A stretch of 64,000 nucleotides of DNA. Source: Oscillospiraceae bacterium (lineage in GTDB: Bacteria; Bacillota; Clostridia; Oscillospirales; Oscillospiraceae). Position numbers and translations under genes: made by a program. Position 1 is the first letter of the stretch, and every line of letters begins with the position of its first letter. Shown here piece by piece: positions 16,733 through 25,983 of this stretch. The stretch spans positions 1-64,000 of the forward strand of contig CACWLG010000014.1 in assembly GCA_902761635.1 (NCBI GenBank), given 5' to 3'. Below the pieces are notes generated by a model. It did no database searches. It was not told the origin of the DNA and was given only the letters and a program-made list of their open reading frames with translations.

Positions 16733-18184
16733 ATGACGAAATCAAAAACAGTCGTCAACAACATGATGTGGCGCTTTCTGGAGCGCTGCGGCGCGCAGGG
16801 CGTGCAGGCGCTGGTGGAAATCGTCCTCGCAAGGCTGCTGGATGTCGAGCATTTCGGCGCCATTGCGCTTGTTACAGTCATCATCCGAATCCTGCAGGTT
16901 TTTGTGGACAGCGGACTGGCCAATGCCCTGATCCAGAAAAAAGACGCAGATCAAATTGATTTTTCAAGTGTGTTCTATTTTAACATCAGCATATGCTGCG
17001 TGTTATATTTGCTGATGTTTTTTGCCGCACCGTTTATTTCCCGCTTCTATCGAATGCCGGAGCTGATCCCGGTGATTCGTGTGCTCAGCCTGGTGCTGAT
17101 CATGGCGGGCATCAAGGGCGTCCAGCAAGCCTATGTATCCCGGCACATGATGTTCAGGAAGTTCTTCCGGGCGACACTGACGGGTACCGTGGCCGCCGCG
17201 GTTGCGGGCATCTGGATGGCGTGGAAGGGATACGGCATTTGGGCGCTGGTCGCACAGCATCTGCTGAATACCACCATTGACACGCTGATGCTTTGGATCA
17301 CGGTCAAATGGCGTCCGACCAGACAGTTTTCCTGGGAGCGACTCAAGGGCCTGCTCTCCTTCGGCTGGAAGCTGCTCGCCTCCAGCCTGCTCAACACGAT
17401 TTATAACGATCTTCGGCAGATGATTATCGGAAGGACATATTCCGCGAGTGACCTGGCTGTCTACAACCGGGGCAAGCAAATGCCGCATATGATCGTCACC
17501 AATATCAATTCTTCCATTGACAGTGTTCTCCTGCCGGCCATGTCATCGGAGCAGGATGACCGCAGCCGCGTGAGGATGATGACGAGAAGGGCGATCAAAA
17601 CCAGCACCTACCTGATGATGCCGCTGATGATGGGACTGGCCGTCTGTGCGGAACCGCTTGTGAGATTGATCCTTACGGAAAAGTGGCTGCCCAGCGTGTT
17701 CTTTCTGCGCGTTTTCTGCTTTACCTATGCATTCTACCCCATCCATACGGCAAACCTGAATGCGATCAAGGCAATGGGCCGCAGCGATATATTCCTGAAG
17801 CTGGAAATCATTAAAAAGGCAATCGGACTAACGGTGATTGCCATAACCGTTTTCATCAGCTTGAAGGCAATGACCCTGAGTCTGATCGTAACCTCCGTAT
17901 CCGGTCAGATTATTAATTCCTGGCCTAACAGGAAACTGTTGGATTACCGTTACCGTGACCAGCTTATGGACATGCTTCCGCAGATTATGCTGTCCTGCAT
18001 GATGGGCGCAATCGTATACTGTGTTGAATTTCTGGGACTCAGCGATATTGCGACCCTGATAATCCAGATACCGCTTGGTGCAGTCGTCTACATATTGGGA
18101 TCAAAACTGCTTCATATCGACAGCTACGACTATATTATGAATCTTGCAAAGAGCTACCTGAAAGGGAGAAAGAGAACAGCATGA
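16733..18184 (+). CDS. wzx: Wzx-type polysaccharide flippase (MATE/MVF superfamily)
   Basis: This 483-residue protein has about 12-14 hydrophobic segments and an early amphipathic VNNMMWRFLERCGAQGVQ region typical of the RfbX/TuaB class. It should flip undecaprenyl-diphosphate-linked repeats across the membrane for the EpsG-like polymerase. GGGAGA lies upstream of the ATG. The stop overlaps the next start (ATGA), coupling it to the ATP-grasp gene. Confidence 0.87.
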   Translation: MTKSKTVVNNMMWRFLERCGAQGVQALVEIVLARLLDVEHFGAIALVTVIIRILQVFVDSGLANALIQKKDADQIDFSSVFYFNISICCVLYLLMFFAAPFISRFYRMPELIPVIRVLSLVLIMAGIKGVQQAYVSRHMMFRKFFRATLTGTVAAAVAGIWMAWKGYGIWALVAQHLLNTTIDTLMLWITVKWRPTRQFSWERLKGLLSFGWKLLASSLLNTIYNDLRQMIIGRTYSASDLAVYNRGKQMPHMIVTNINSSIDSVLLPAMSSEQDDRSRVRMMTRRAIKTSTYLMMPLMMGLAVCAEPLVRLILTEKWLPSVFFLRVFCFTYAFYPIHTANLNAIKAMGRSDIFLKLEIIKKAIGLTVIAITVFISLKAMTLSLIVTSVSGQIINSWPNRKLLDYRYRDQLMDMLPQIMLSCMMGAIVYCVEFLGLSDIATLIIQIPLGAVVYILGSKLLHIDSYDYIMNLAKSYLKGRKRTA

Positions 18185-19389
18185 AGAAACTGATGATACT
18201 CGGCGGGTCGCGCTATGCACTGCCTGTGATCAAAGCGGCCCATGAGCTTGGCGCCTGGGTGATTACGGCAGATTATTTGCCGGACAATATCGCCCACAGG
18301 TATTCCGATGAATACTGCAACGTCAGCATCACGGACCGGGAGGCCACGCTGCGCGCAGCCCGGGAGAGAGAGATCGACGGCATCATCTCCTTTGCCTGCG
18401 ACCCCGGTGTCGTGACAGCCGCCTATGTCGCCGAGAAGCTGGGCCTGCCCTCTGTCGGCTCCTTCGAGGCGGTTTCGATCCTGCAGAACAAGGGCCGCTT
18501 TCGCGCCTTTCTGGCGGAGCACGGCTTCAACGTGCCGACGGCAAAGGGTTATACCGCCGTCGAGGATGCGCTCCGGGAGGTCGATGCCTTCCACTGGCCC
18601 GTGATCGTCAAGCCGACGGATTCGGCGGGCAGCAAGGGCGTTACCCGGGTGGACGACCCGGCAAAGCTCCGGGAGGCCATCGAATACGCCCTGAGCTTTT
18701 CCCGAGGCAAAGAGTTCATCATCGAGGACTTCATCACCCAGCACGGCTTTTCCTCGGATACGGACAGCTTTTCCGTTGACGGAGAGCTGAAGTTCGTCTC
18801 CTTCAACTGCCAGCGCTTTGACAACGGGGCAGAGAACCCCTATACGCCTGCGGCCTACAGCTGGCCCTCCTCCATGACCGAGGAGCATCAGGAGGAGCTG
18901 CGCGAGGAAATCCAACGGTTGATCGAGCTGCTGCATCTGGGCACGTCCATCTACAATATCGAGACACGCGAGGGAACAGACGGCAAAGCCTATATCATGG
19001 AATGCTCACCCAGGGGCGGCGGCAACCGCCTGGCGGAGTGCCTGGAGTATGCCACCGGCGTCAAGCTGGTGGAGAACGCGGTCCGGGCCGCGCTCGGGAT
19101 GCCGACGGTCGGCGTGGAACAGAAGCCCTATGACGGCTGCTGGGCGGAGATGATCCTGCACAGCGACAGGCCGGGCGTGTTCGATTCCCTTTCCATTGAT
19201 CCCTCGATCGCGGACGCGGTGGTTGAGCGGGACCTCTGGATCGAGCCGGGCACAAAGGTCGGCGGCTTCAGCGCGGCAAACGAGGCTATCGGGACGCTCG
19301 TGCTGAAGTTTGAGACACAGGCGCGGCTTCAGGAGATTATGCGGGAGCCGGGCAAATATGTGAAAGTGATGCTGCTCGAGCAGCAATGA
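18181..19389 (+). CDS. ATP-grasp ligase, PurK/carbamoyl-phosphate-synthetase-like
   Basis: This 402-residue protein has an N-terminal LMILGGSRYALPVI nucleotide fold and ATP-grasp core blocks VIVKPTDSAGSKGV and MECSPRGGGNRLAE. It then has a C-terminal extension of about 100 residues. It is probably an amide or peptide-bond ligase acting on a sugar acid or amino sugar. A heavily deleted copy of this gene survives at 30597-30800. It overlaps the flippase by 4 bases, and the next gene starts 4 bases after its stop. Confidence 0.82.
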   Translation: MKKLMILGGSRYALPVIKAAHELGAWVITADYLPDNIAHRYSDEYCNVSITDREATLRAAREREIDGIISFACDPGVVTAAYVAEKLGLPSVGSFEAVSILQNKGRFRAFLAEHGFNVPTAKGYTAVEDALREVDAFHWPVIVKPTDSAGSKGVTRVDDPAKLREAIEYALSFSRGKEFIIEDFITQHGFSSDTDSFSVDGELKFVSFNCQRFDNGAENPYTPAAYSWPSSMTEEHQEELREEIQRLIELLHLGTSIYNIETREGTDGKAYIMECSPRGGGNRLAECLEYATGVKLVENAVRAALGMPTVGVEQKPYDGCWAEMILHSDRPGVFDSLSIDPSIADAVVERDLWIEPGTKVGGFSAANEAIGTLVLKFETQARLQEIMREPGKYVKVMLLEQQ

Positions 19390-19393
19390 GAAA

Positions 19394-20347
19394 ATGAGAG
19401 AAATCGGCGGCTATATCGAGCTGGACAGCTACCGCCTGCCCATGCTGCATGAGGGTGCGATCGCCCTCAACTGTGGACGCAATGCGCTGGCCTGGCTGCT
19501 GCGGGCAAGGCAGATCAAAAAGCTGTGGATCCCAAAATTCATCTGCGATTCCGTGACGGAGGTCTGCGCGCGGGAGGGCGTTGCCTGGGCCTTCTACAGC
19601 ATCGGCCGGGATTTTCTCCCGGCGCAGGAACTCACGCCAGGGGAGGACGAGTGGGTCTACTTCGTCAATTATTACTCCCAATTCGACAACAGCCGCATTG
19701 CGGCGCTGATCGAAAAATACCGGCGGGTGATCGTCGACCAGGCCCAGAGCTATTTCCAGCCGCCGCTGCCCGGGGTGGACACGTTCTATACCTGCCGCAA
19801 GTATTTCGGCGTTGCGGACGGGGCGTTCCTTTACACGGACGCCGTGCTGAGCCAGGAACTGCCCCGGGACGAGTCCTTTGAGAGAATGCGCTTTCTGCTG
19901 GGGCGCTATGAGCGGACCGCCGCGGAATTTTACGATGAATATGCCGCGAACAATGAGCTGTTTTATACCCAACCGATCAAGCGCATGTCCAGACTGACCG
20001 AGAATCTGCTGCACGGGATCGACTATATGTTCGTTAAAGCACGTCGGGAGGAAAATTACCGGACGCTTCACCGGGCACTCGGCGGCATCAACGGACTGAC
20101 GCTCTGCGATCATCCGGGGAGCTTTATGTATCCGCTGCTGCTGGAAAACGGCGCGGCGATCCGGAAAAAGCTGCAGCAGGAAAAGATCTATATCCCGACG
20201 CTGTGGCCGGATGTTTTTGGCTGGTGCAGCGAGGCAGAGACGGAATATAAGCTGGCGGCAAATATCCTGCCGCTGCCGATCGACCAGCGATACGGGAAAG
20301 ATGATATACAAATAATGACAGAGAAAATACTGAGGGAGACGGTGTAG
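19394..20347 (+). CDS. DegT-like PLP-fold protein of the glycan locus
   Basis: This 317-residue protein resembles the aminotransferase fold: ALNCGRNALAWLL near residue 24, VIVDQAQSYF in the cofactor-binding region, and CRKYFGVADGAFLY with a Lys at the PLP-lysine position. It is shorter than usual DegT enzymes and diverged, so its substrate is unclear. It sits between an ATP-grasp ligase and a NeuD-like acyltransferase, which suggests a three-step amino-sugar modification. The stop shares a base with the next GTG start. Confidence 0.65.
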   Translation: MREIGGYIELDSYRLPMLHEGAIALNCGRNALAWLLRARQIKKLWIPKFICDSVTEVCAREGVAWAFYSIGRDFLPAQELTPGEDEWVYFVNYYSQFDNSRIAALIEKYRRVIVDQAQSYFQPPLPGVDTFYTCRKYFGVADGAFLYTDAVLSQELPRDESFERMRFLLGRYERTAAEFYDEYAANNELFYTQPIKRMSRLTENLLHGIDYMFVKARREENYRTLHRALGGINGLTLCDHPGSFMYPLLLENGAAIRKKLQQEKIYIPTLWPDVFGWCSEAETEYKLAANILPLPIDQRYGKDDIQIMTEKILRETV

Positions 20348-21033
20348 TGAAAAAACTGATTATCGTGGGTTTGAGCGTGAATGCCAGACACATATATTCC
20401 TTTGTGCAATATCATAAGCTGTTTGAGGTTGTGGGCTTCGCTGTTACAAGAGAGTTCAAAGACAGGGATACTTTCTATGGCTTACCGGTTTACAGCCTTG
20501 AAGACATTGAGAAGTATGTGGATGTAAACGAAGTGGAGTTTTTTGTAGCGCTGTTGTGGAACAAACTGAATGCCGACAGAAAACAACTGTATAATCTGAT
20601 AAAAAAGAAAAACTACAGACTTGCGAATGTTATCTCTCCGACAGCCGCGATTCGCGGAGAGCTTTTGGGAGACAACTGCTGGATTCATGACTTTGTTGTC
20701 ATCCAGAACAATACAACCATCGGGAGCAATGTCGCAATTATGACGCAAAGCATTATCGGCGCAGATACAACTATTGGCGATCATTGCTTCTTTGGGGCCA
20801 GAAGCATGGTAGGCGGAGGCTCAAGAATTGGGGACCAATGCTTTGTGGGGATGGCCTGCACGGTTTTTGATGGGACGACAGTAGGCAAAAAGTGCATTCT
20901 CGGTGCCTGCACGGCGATTAAAAGGAATGTACCCGATTTCTCACTGTGTAAGACAACTATAGATTATCAGATAAAGCAGTATAGCGAAGATGAGATAGAA
21001 AATAAACTGCTTGCGGCAAGGAATGTCAGATGA
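20347..21033 (+). CDS. NeuD/VioB-like sugar N-acyltransferase
   Basis: This 228-residue hexapeptide acyltransferase has a GTG start. It has an N-terminal Rossmann-like part (LIIVGLSVNARHI) and beta-helix coils IGSNVAIMTQSIIGADTTIGDH through ILGACTAIKRNVPDF. Homologues such as VioB acylate 4-amino-4,6-dideoxyglucose. The cassette of acyl-CoA enzymes just downstream makes it a candidate to transfer an unusual acyl group. That link is inference. It begins within the stop codon of the upstream gene. Confidence 0.78.
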   Translation: MKKLIIVGLSVNARHIYSFVQYHKLFEVVGFAVTREFKDRDTFYGLPVYSLEDIEKYVDVNEVEFFVALLWNKLNADRKQLYNLIKKKNYRLANVISPTAAIRGELLGDNCWIHDFVVIQNNTTIGSNVAIMTQSIIGADTTIGDHCFFGARSMVGGGSRIGDQCFVGMACTVFDGTTVGKKCILGACTAIKRNVPDFSLCKTTIDYQIKQYSEDEIENKLLAARNVR

Positions 21034-21182
21034 GGAATATGACAGGTGGCTATTCTGTCACTTGCATTTTAAGATGATTCGAGGAATGAAATCGGTTGTG
21101 GGATTATTTGGTAGATATCTCACTTAACCGCATTTGGCAGCAGAATATTTGCTGTGACATACCAACCAGGAGATGAAGCAAA

Positions 21183-21644
21183 ATGAATACGAATCAAATC
21201 GGAAATTATTTTGAGGAGTTTACTGTCGGCGAGACGGTGTATCATAGCCTCTCCAAAACCGTGTTTGAAAGCGACAACAATCTTTTCTGCCTCTTAACCA
21301 TGAACTATCACCCCGTGCACACCAATATGGACTATGCCTCAAAACAGCAGCACGGGAAGATCCTTGTCGTTGGCCCCTTGGTGCTGAGCCTTGTGGTCGG
21401 CTTCACGGTTCCGGATATCAGCGGCAAGGCGATTGCAAACCTGGACTACGAAAAGATCGAACATCTCGCGCCTACCTTTGTCGGCGACACCCTCTATGCC
21501 AGAACGGAGATACTGGATACGAGACCCTCGCGCTCCAAGCCTGACCGCGGCGTCATCTATGTGGAGACAACAGGGTATAACCAGAACGGTGTGGACGTGA
21601 TCCGCTTCCGTCGCCATGTTCTGGTGAAGAAGAGGGAGGAATGA
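21183..21644 (+). CDS. MaoC-like hot-dog hydratase
   Basis: This 153-residue single hot-dog protein has the hydratase dipeptide region NYHPVHTNMDYA (HPVHT, residues about 41-45). It is related to R-specific enoyl-CoA and mesaconyl-CoA hydratases. It should add or remove water across a CoA-thioester double bond. An AGGAGATGAAG ribosome binding site lies just upstream after a 150-base gap, so this may open a sub-operon. Two lyase-like genes and a carboxyltransferase follow with overlaps, forming one acyl-CoA module. Confidence 0.83.
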   Translation: MNTNQIGNYFEEFTVGETVYHSLSKTVFESDNNLFCLLTMNYHPVHTNMDYASKQQHGKILVVGPLVLSLVVGFTVPDISGKAIANLDYEKIEHLAPTFVGDTLYARTEILDTRPSRSKPDRGVIYVETTGYNQNGVDVIRFRRHVLVKKREE

Positions 21645-21646
21645 CC

Positions 21647-22537
21647 ATGCCGTATCTTCTGAGGAGTATGCTGTTTATTCCCGCCTATAACGAAAAGTTC
21701 CTTTTGAAGGCGCCGGAAACAGATGCTGACGCGATTGTCCTCGATTTGGAGGACGCGTGCCCACTGGAAAAGGAAGCAGAGGGGCGCGAGTTGATTCGCA
21801 GGATTTTGACCAACGGCGTACTAAAGGGACGGCAGGTTGTCATTCGTATCAATGAGCTGGGAACAGAATCTCTGCATGCCGACTTAACGCTGCTGGACTG
21901 TCCCGGTATTCTGGGACTCATCCCGCCGAAGGTCTCCTCTGCAAAGGACCTGAAGGAGTTTGACCGCCTGGTTACGGAGAAGGAAAAGGAATACGGTCTG
22001 GTACCAAACAGCATAAGCTTTATCCCGCTGATTGAAACTGCAGGCGGCGTGCTGCATGTCAACGAGATTGCCGGCGCTTCCGTAAGAAACATTGCCATCG
22101 GCTTTGGCGGCGAGGACTTTTTGGACAGCGTCTGGGGGGTGCATGACGAGCCGCCAAAAGCCTTTGACGTACCCCGGGCAATGGTGGTGATGGCAGCGCG
22201 TGAGAACGGGCTGCTGCCGATTGATACCCCCTACCTGGATTTGAAAAACGAAGAGGGATACAGGCGGGAGGAACAAAAATCCGCAACGATGGGATTTGGA
22301 GGACACTTTCTTCTCAATCCCAGACAGGTTCCCTGGGCGAACGAGGTATTCAGCCCCACGGCGGAAGAGATCGCGCAGGCACGCCGTATTGTTGCTGCGG
22401 TTGCGGAGGTCAGACAGAACGGCGGCAGCATCGCGGTTCTCGACGGAAAAATGATCGGTCCTCCTATGCACAAACGTGCGGAAAAGGTTGTCGCCCTGGC
22501 AGAGCTGATTGAGAAAAACAACAGGCATGGCCTATAA
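21647..22537 (+). CDS. HpcH/HpaI (CitE-like) acyl-CoA lyase, first paralogue
   Basis: This 296-residue TIM-barrel enzyme of the citrate lyase beta/malyl-CoA lyase group has RSMLFIPAY at the start, IVLDLEDACP with the metal-binding acidic pair, FIPLIETAGG, GFGGEDF and LDGKMIGPP near the end. It should cleave or form a CoA-thioester C-C bond, for example citramalyl- or malyl-CoA type. ATG 21647 is preferred to 21641 because GGGAGGA ends at 21640. The start lies just after the MaoC stop and the end overlaps the second paralogue. Confidence 0.83.
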   Translation: MPYLLRSMLFIPAYNEKFLLKAPETDADAIVLDLEDACPLEKEAEGRELIRRILTNGVLKGRQVVIRINELGTESLHADLTLLDCPGILGLIPPKVSSAKDLKEFDRLVTEKEKEYGLVPNSISFIPLIETAGGVLHVNEIAGASVRNIAIGFGGEDFLDSVWGVHDEPPKAFDVPRAMVVMAARENGLLPIDTPYLDLKNEEGYRREEQKSATMGFGGHFLLNPRQVPWANEVFSPTAEEIAQARRIVAAVAEVRQNGGSIAVLDGKMIGPPMHKRAEKVVALAELIEKNNRHGL

Positions 22538-23330
22538 AACCTGGCTCTTTGTTCCGGCCTCGGAACGCTTTCTTTCCAGCAGACTGGAAGGACTTGCCGA
22601 TACCCTTGTGTTTGATTTGGAGGACTCCATACGCGAGGAGGACAAATCAAACGCGCGGGAGAGGCTCTGCCGGGCGCTTGACAGGGCGCCCGGTGCGGAG
22701 ACTTATATCCGCATCAATGCCGGAGAAGCCGGGAAGGAGGATCTGCAAAGCCTGAAGGGGCGCGGATTTGACGGCCTGCTTTTTCCGAAAACAGAGAGCA
22801 CTGAGCAGCTCCTCGCCGCTTCGGAGCGCTTTCGTGACAAAAAGCTCATTGCCCTGGTGGAGAGCCCCCATGGGATTCTGAATCTCGAACAGATCGTTAG
22901 GCTGCCGTTTTTGTATGGAGTTGCTTTCGGCGGAGAAGATTACTGCCGGGAACTGGGGGTAGAAACAAACGAGCTTGCAACGCAGTATGCTCGGGGACGG
23001 CTTGTCCTGCTGGCACACTGTTATCAGAAGTACTGTCTTGACAGCATCAGCATGGAATACAGGGATACAGCGCAGTTCCTGCAGAAGTACAAGGAATCAA
23101 TAGCGATGGGCTTTGACAGCAAGCTGCTGATCCACCCGGCTCAGGTTCAGGCGGTCCGCGCCTGGAAAGAATCAGAAATGAAGCCTGACGAGATGAAGCG
23201 GATCGTTCGACTCTTTGAGCAGAACAACAGCGGCCTGGTCAACATAGACGGACATTGGTACGAAAGACCGCATATCGAGCGATTAAAAAAATGGATTGCA
23301 CAAGCGGAGAAAGAGAATGCAGGACAATAA
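22527..23330 (+). CDS. HpcH/HpaI (CitE-like) acyl-CoA lyase, second paralogue
   Basis: This 267-residue paralogue of the gene upstream has WLFVPASERF, LVFDLEDSIREEDK, LIALVESPHG, AFGGEDYCRE and GFDSKLLIHPAQV. The conserved Arg, Glu and Asp blocks of the CitE barrel are kept. Two tandem paralogues may form a heteromer or act on two successive CoA intermediates. It overlaps the previous gene by 11 bases and the next by 14, a tightly coupled arrangement. Confidence 0.82.
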   Translation: MAYKTWLFVPASERFLSSRLEGLADTLVFDLEDSIREEDKSNARERLCRALDRAPGAETYIRINAGEAGKEDLQSLKGRGFDGLLFPKTESTEQLLAASERFRDKKLIALVESPHGILNLEQIVRLPFLYGVAFGGEDYCRELGVETNELATQYARGRLVLLAHCYQKYCLDSISMEYRDTAQFLQKYKESIAMGFDSKLLIHPAQVQAVRAWKESEMKPDEMKRIVRLFEQNNSGLVNIDGHWYERPHIERLKKWIAQAEKENAGQ

Positions 23331-24834
23331 CGTAAGAGAACTGAACGACAGAATTGATACGGCGCACGGTCTGTATCGTGAGCAGAAGGATAAGAGCAAC
23401 GGAAAGCTTTCTGCATGGGATCGTGTAAATCTGCTGATTGATTCCGGAACCTTTGTGGAGACAAATCAACTGGTGGAACATCGCTGCAATCATTTCGGGA
23501 TGGACACCAGACGGACGGAAGGCGATGGCGTCATTACCGGGTATGGGAAGGTGAATGGCCGAACTGTGTGTGTATATGCACAGGATTTCACTGTCCTTGG
23601 CGGTTCGATCAGCGAAATGAATGCGCAAAAAATTTCGGATATACAAAAAAAGGCATTAAAAATGCAGGTGCCGATCATAGGCCTGATCGATTCCAGCGGA
23701 GCGCGAATTCAGGAGGGAATCCAGAGCCTTTCCGGTCATGGACATATTTTTTTCAATAATGTCCAGGCGTCAGGAATTATTCCGCAGATTTCCGCAATTA
23801 TGGGAAGCTGTGCCGGCGGTGCATCCTACTCTCCTGCTCTCACGGATTTTATCGTAATGGTAAACAAGACGGGCACCATGTTTATTACCGGGCCCAAAGT
23901 GGTAAAGGGTGCAATCGGTGAAGAAATCACGATGGAGGGTCTGGGCGGAGCCGGCATTCACGCGCGGAAAAGCGGTATCGCAGATGTGGTGGTGCAGAAC
24001 GACTATGAATGCATCAAGAGTGTAAAAAACCTGCTGGAATATCTGCCTGACAATTATCTGTGCATTCCTGCGATTGATCAGAAGTACAGCTTTCATAAAA
24101 AAACACTGGATACAATTCCGGAGGAATTCCCAGATTCGAAAAGACGGGCTTTCGATGTTAGAAAAATCCTTGTTCCTCTGTTTGATGAAGATTCAGTTTA
24201 TGAGATCAAGCCGGAGTTTGCCACCAATATCGTCACAATGTTTGCAAAACTGGAGGGGCGTCCTGTGGGTATCGTGGCGAACCAGTCGCTGACACTTGCG
24301 GGATGCATCGATATTGATGCGGCAGACAAAGCATCCCGGTTTATCCGGATCTGTGACTCCTTCAATCTTCCGATTATTACCTTCGTTGATGTCCCGGGGT
24401 TTCTGCCGGGCTCCGAACAGGAGCACAAGGGCATTATCCGGCATGGAGCCAAAATGCTCTTTGCCTATAGCGAGGCGACTGTTCCGAAGCTGACCGTGAT
24501 TCTTCGCAAGGCGTACGGCGGTGCATATCTTGCCATGTGCAGCAAAGAACTCGGCGCTGACATGGTGTATGCCTGGCCTGATGCGGAGATCGCGGTGATG
24601 GGAGCGGAGTCCGCTGTCGATGTGCTGTTTCGGAAGGCGGCTGAGGAAGAAAAAGCGGCACGGCTCGAGGAGTATAAGACGCAATTCTTAAATCCAAATA
24701 TTGCCGTACATATGGGATATGTCGATGAAATCATTGACCCGCTCCAGACGCGCACGAAGCTTGCATCGACGCTGAGGTGTATGTGCTCTGCGGCTGTCCG
24801 GGAAAAGAAAGCCCATGGGAATATCCCGCTGTAA
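23317..24834 (+). CDS. Acyl-CoA carboxylase carboxyltransferase subunit (PccB/MmdA-like)
   Basis: This 505-residue biotin-dependent carboxyltransferase has two crotonase-type halves. It shows GGSISEMNAQKI, DSSGARIQEG, GSCAGGASYSPAL in the first half and DVPGFLPGSEQE, YGGAYLAMCSK in the second. It moves a carboxyl group between carboxybiotin and an acyl-CoA such as propionyl-CoA. No biotin carboxylase or biotin carrier gene is in the window, so it must borrow them or act differently. Its placement between a sugar acyltransferase and sugar aminotransferase is unusual. Confidence 0.86.
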   Translation: MQDNNVRELNDRIDTAHGLYREQKDKSNGKLSAWDRVNLLIDSGTFVETNQLVEHRCNHFGMDTRRTEGDGVITGYGKVNGRTVCVYAQDFTVLGGSISEMNAQKISDIQKKALKMQVPIIGLIDSSGARIQEGIQSLSGHGHIFFNNVQASGIIPQISAIMGSCAGGASYSPALTDFIVMVNKTGTMFITGPKVVKGAIGEEITMEGLGGAGIHARKSGIADVVVQNDYECIKSVKNLLEYLPDNYLCIPAIDQKYSFHKKTLDTIPEEFPDSKRRAFDVRKILVPLFDEDSVYEIKPEFATNIVTMFAKLEGRPVGIVANQSLTLAGCIDIDAADKASRFIRICDSFNLPIITFVDVPGFLPGSEQEHKGIIRHGAKMLFAYSEATVPKLTVILRKAYGGAYLAMCSKELGADMVYAWPDAEIAVMGAESAVDVLFRKAAEEEKAARLEEYKTQFLNPNIAVHMGYVDEIIDPLQTRTKLASTLRCMCSAAVREKKAHGNIPL

Positions 24835-24845
24835 TAAGAACGGAG

Positions 24846-25967
24846 ATGGAAGCCTTGAAGAATATTCTTGTCACGCGCTCCTCCATGCCGGATTATGAGG
24901 AGTATTGCGAGGAAATCAAAAAGCTCTGGGACAGCCATTGGCTGACCAACATGGGCGTGGAGCATAAAGAGCTCCAGCGGGAATTGGAAAGTTATCTTGG
25001 CTGCCCGCATGTGGTGCTGTATACCAACGGCCATCTGGCCCTGGAAAACGTGATCGCCGCCATGCAGTTTCCCGAAGGCAGCGAGCTTATCACAACGCCC
25101 TTCACCTTTGCCTCTACCACCCATGCCATCGTCCGCAACGGGCTCACCCCGGTTTTCTGCGATGTCAATCCCGAGGACTATACCATTGACACCGGAAAGA
25201 TCGAGAGCCTGATTACGGAAAAAACGGTGGCCATCGTTCCGGTCCATGTGTACGGCAATATGTGCGATGTGGAGAAGATCGCGGCCATTGCAAAAAAGCA
25301 TGACCTGAAGGTCATCTATGACGCGGCCCACGCCTTCGCGGTGAAGTATAAGGGCGTGTCCTCGGCAAACTTCGGCGACGCGTCCATGTTCAGCTTCCAC
25401 GCGACCAAGGTGTTCAATACCATCGAGGGCGGCGCAGTATGCTTCCCGAACGACACACTGGTAGAGACGCTCAATGATATGAAAAATTTCGGCATCCGGG
25501 GGCCGGAGCGCTGTGTTTTTGTCGGCGGCAATGCGAAAATGAATGAGTTTCAGGCGGCAATGGGCGTGTGCAACCTGCGGCATCTGGACCGAGAGATCGC
25601 AAAGCGCAAAAGTGTGATGGAGCGCTATCGCGAGCGTCTGGAGGGCGTGCCCGGCATTCGCCTCTGCAAGCCTCAGAAGGATGTGGAGTCGAACTACGCC
25701 TATTTCCCGGTGGTCTTTGACGGCTTTGGCGCAGACCGGAATCAGGTTTTTGACGCGCTTGGCAAACAGGGGATCACAGCGCGCAAGTATTTCTACCCCC
25801 TGACCAACAGCTTCGAGTGTTATGCCAGCCTCCCCACTGCGGGTGCGGAAAAAACGCCGGTCGCTTCGTATCTGGCCGACCGGGTGCTGACGCTCCCCAT
25901 GTATGCGGATCTGGCATTGGAGGATGTGGATCGCATCTGCGATATTGTGCTCTCGTGCAGAGGGTAA
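24846..25967 (+). CDS. dTDP-4-amino-4,6-dideoxyglucose-type aminotransferase (VioA/FdtB-like)
   Basis: This 373-residue DegT-family PLP enzyme starts with [18 protein letters not shown] and has [12 protein letters not shown]. It carries the cofactor region [10 protein letters not shown] and the PLP lysine in [14 protein letters not shown]. This resembles the VioA/FdtB group that turns dTDP-4-keto-6-deoxyglucose into a 4-amino (or isomeric 3-amino) sugar. rfbA follows directly and rfbB lies after the insertion zone, which would supply that substrate. Start is uncertain between ATG 24846 and TTG 24855. Confidence 0.83.
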   Translation: MEALKNILVTRSSMPDYEEYCEEIKKLWDSHWLTNMGVEHKELQRELESYLGCPHVVLYTNGHLALENVIAAMQFPEGSELITTPFTFASTTHAIVRNGLTPVFCDVNPEDYTIDTGKIESLITEKTVAIVPVHVYGNMCDVEKIAAIAKKHDLKVIYDAAHAFAVKYKGVSSANFGDASMFSFHATKVFNTIEGGAVCFPNDTLVETLNDMKNFGIRGPERCVFVGGNAKMNEFQAAMGVCNLRHLDREIAKRKSVMERYRERLEGVPGIRLCKPQKDVESNYAYFPVVFDGFGADRNQVFDALGKQGITARKYFYPLTNSFECYASLPTAGAEKTPVASYLADRVLTLPMYADLALEDVDRICDIVLSCRG

Positions 25968-25983
25968 AACAAGGAGTGGAGAT

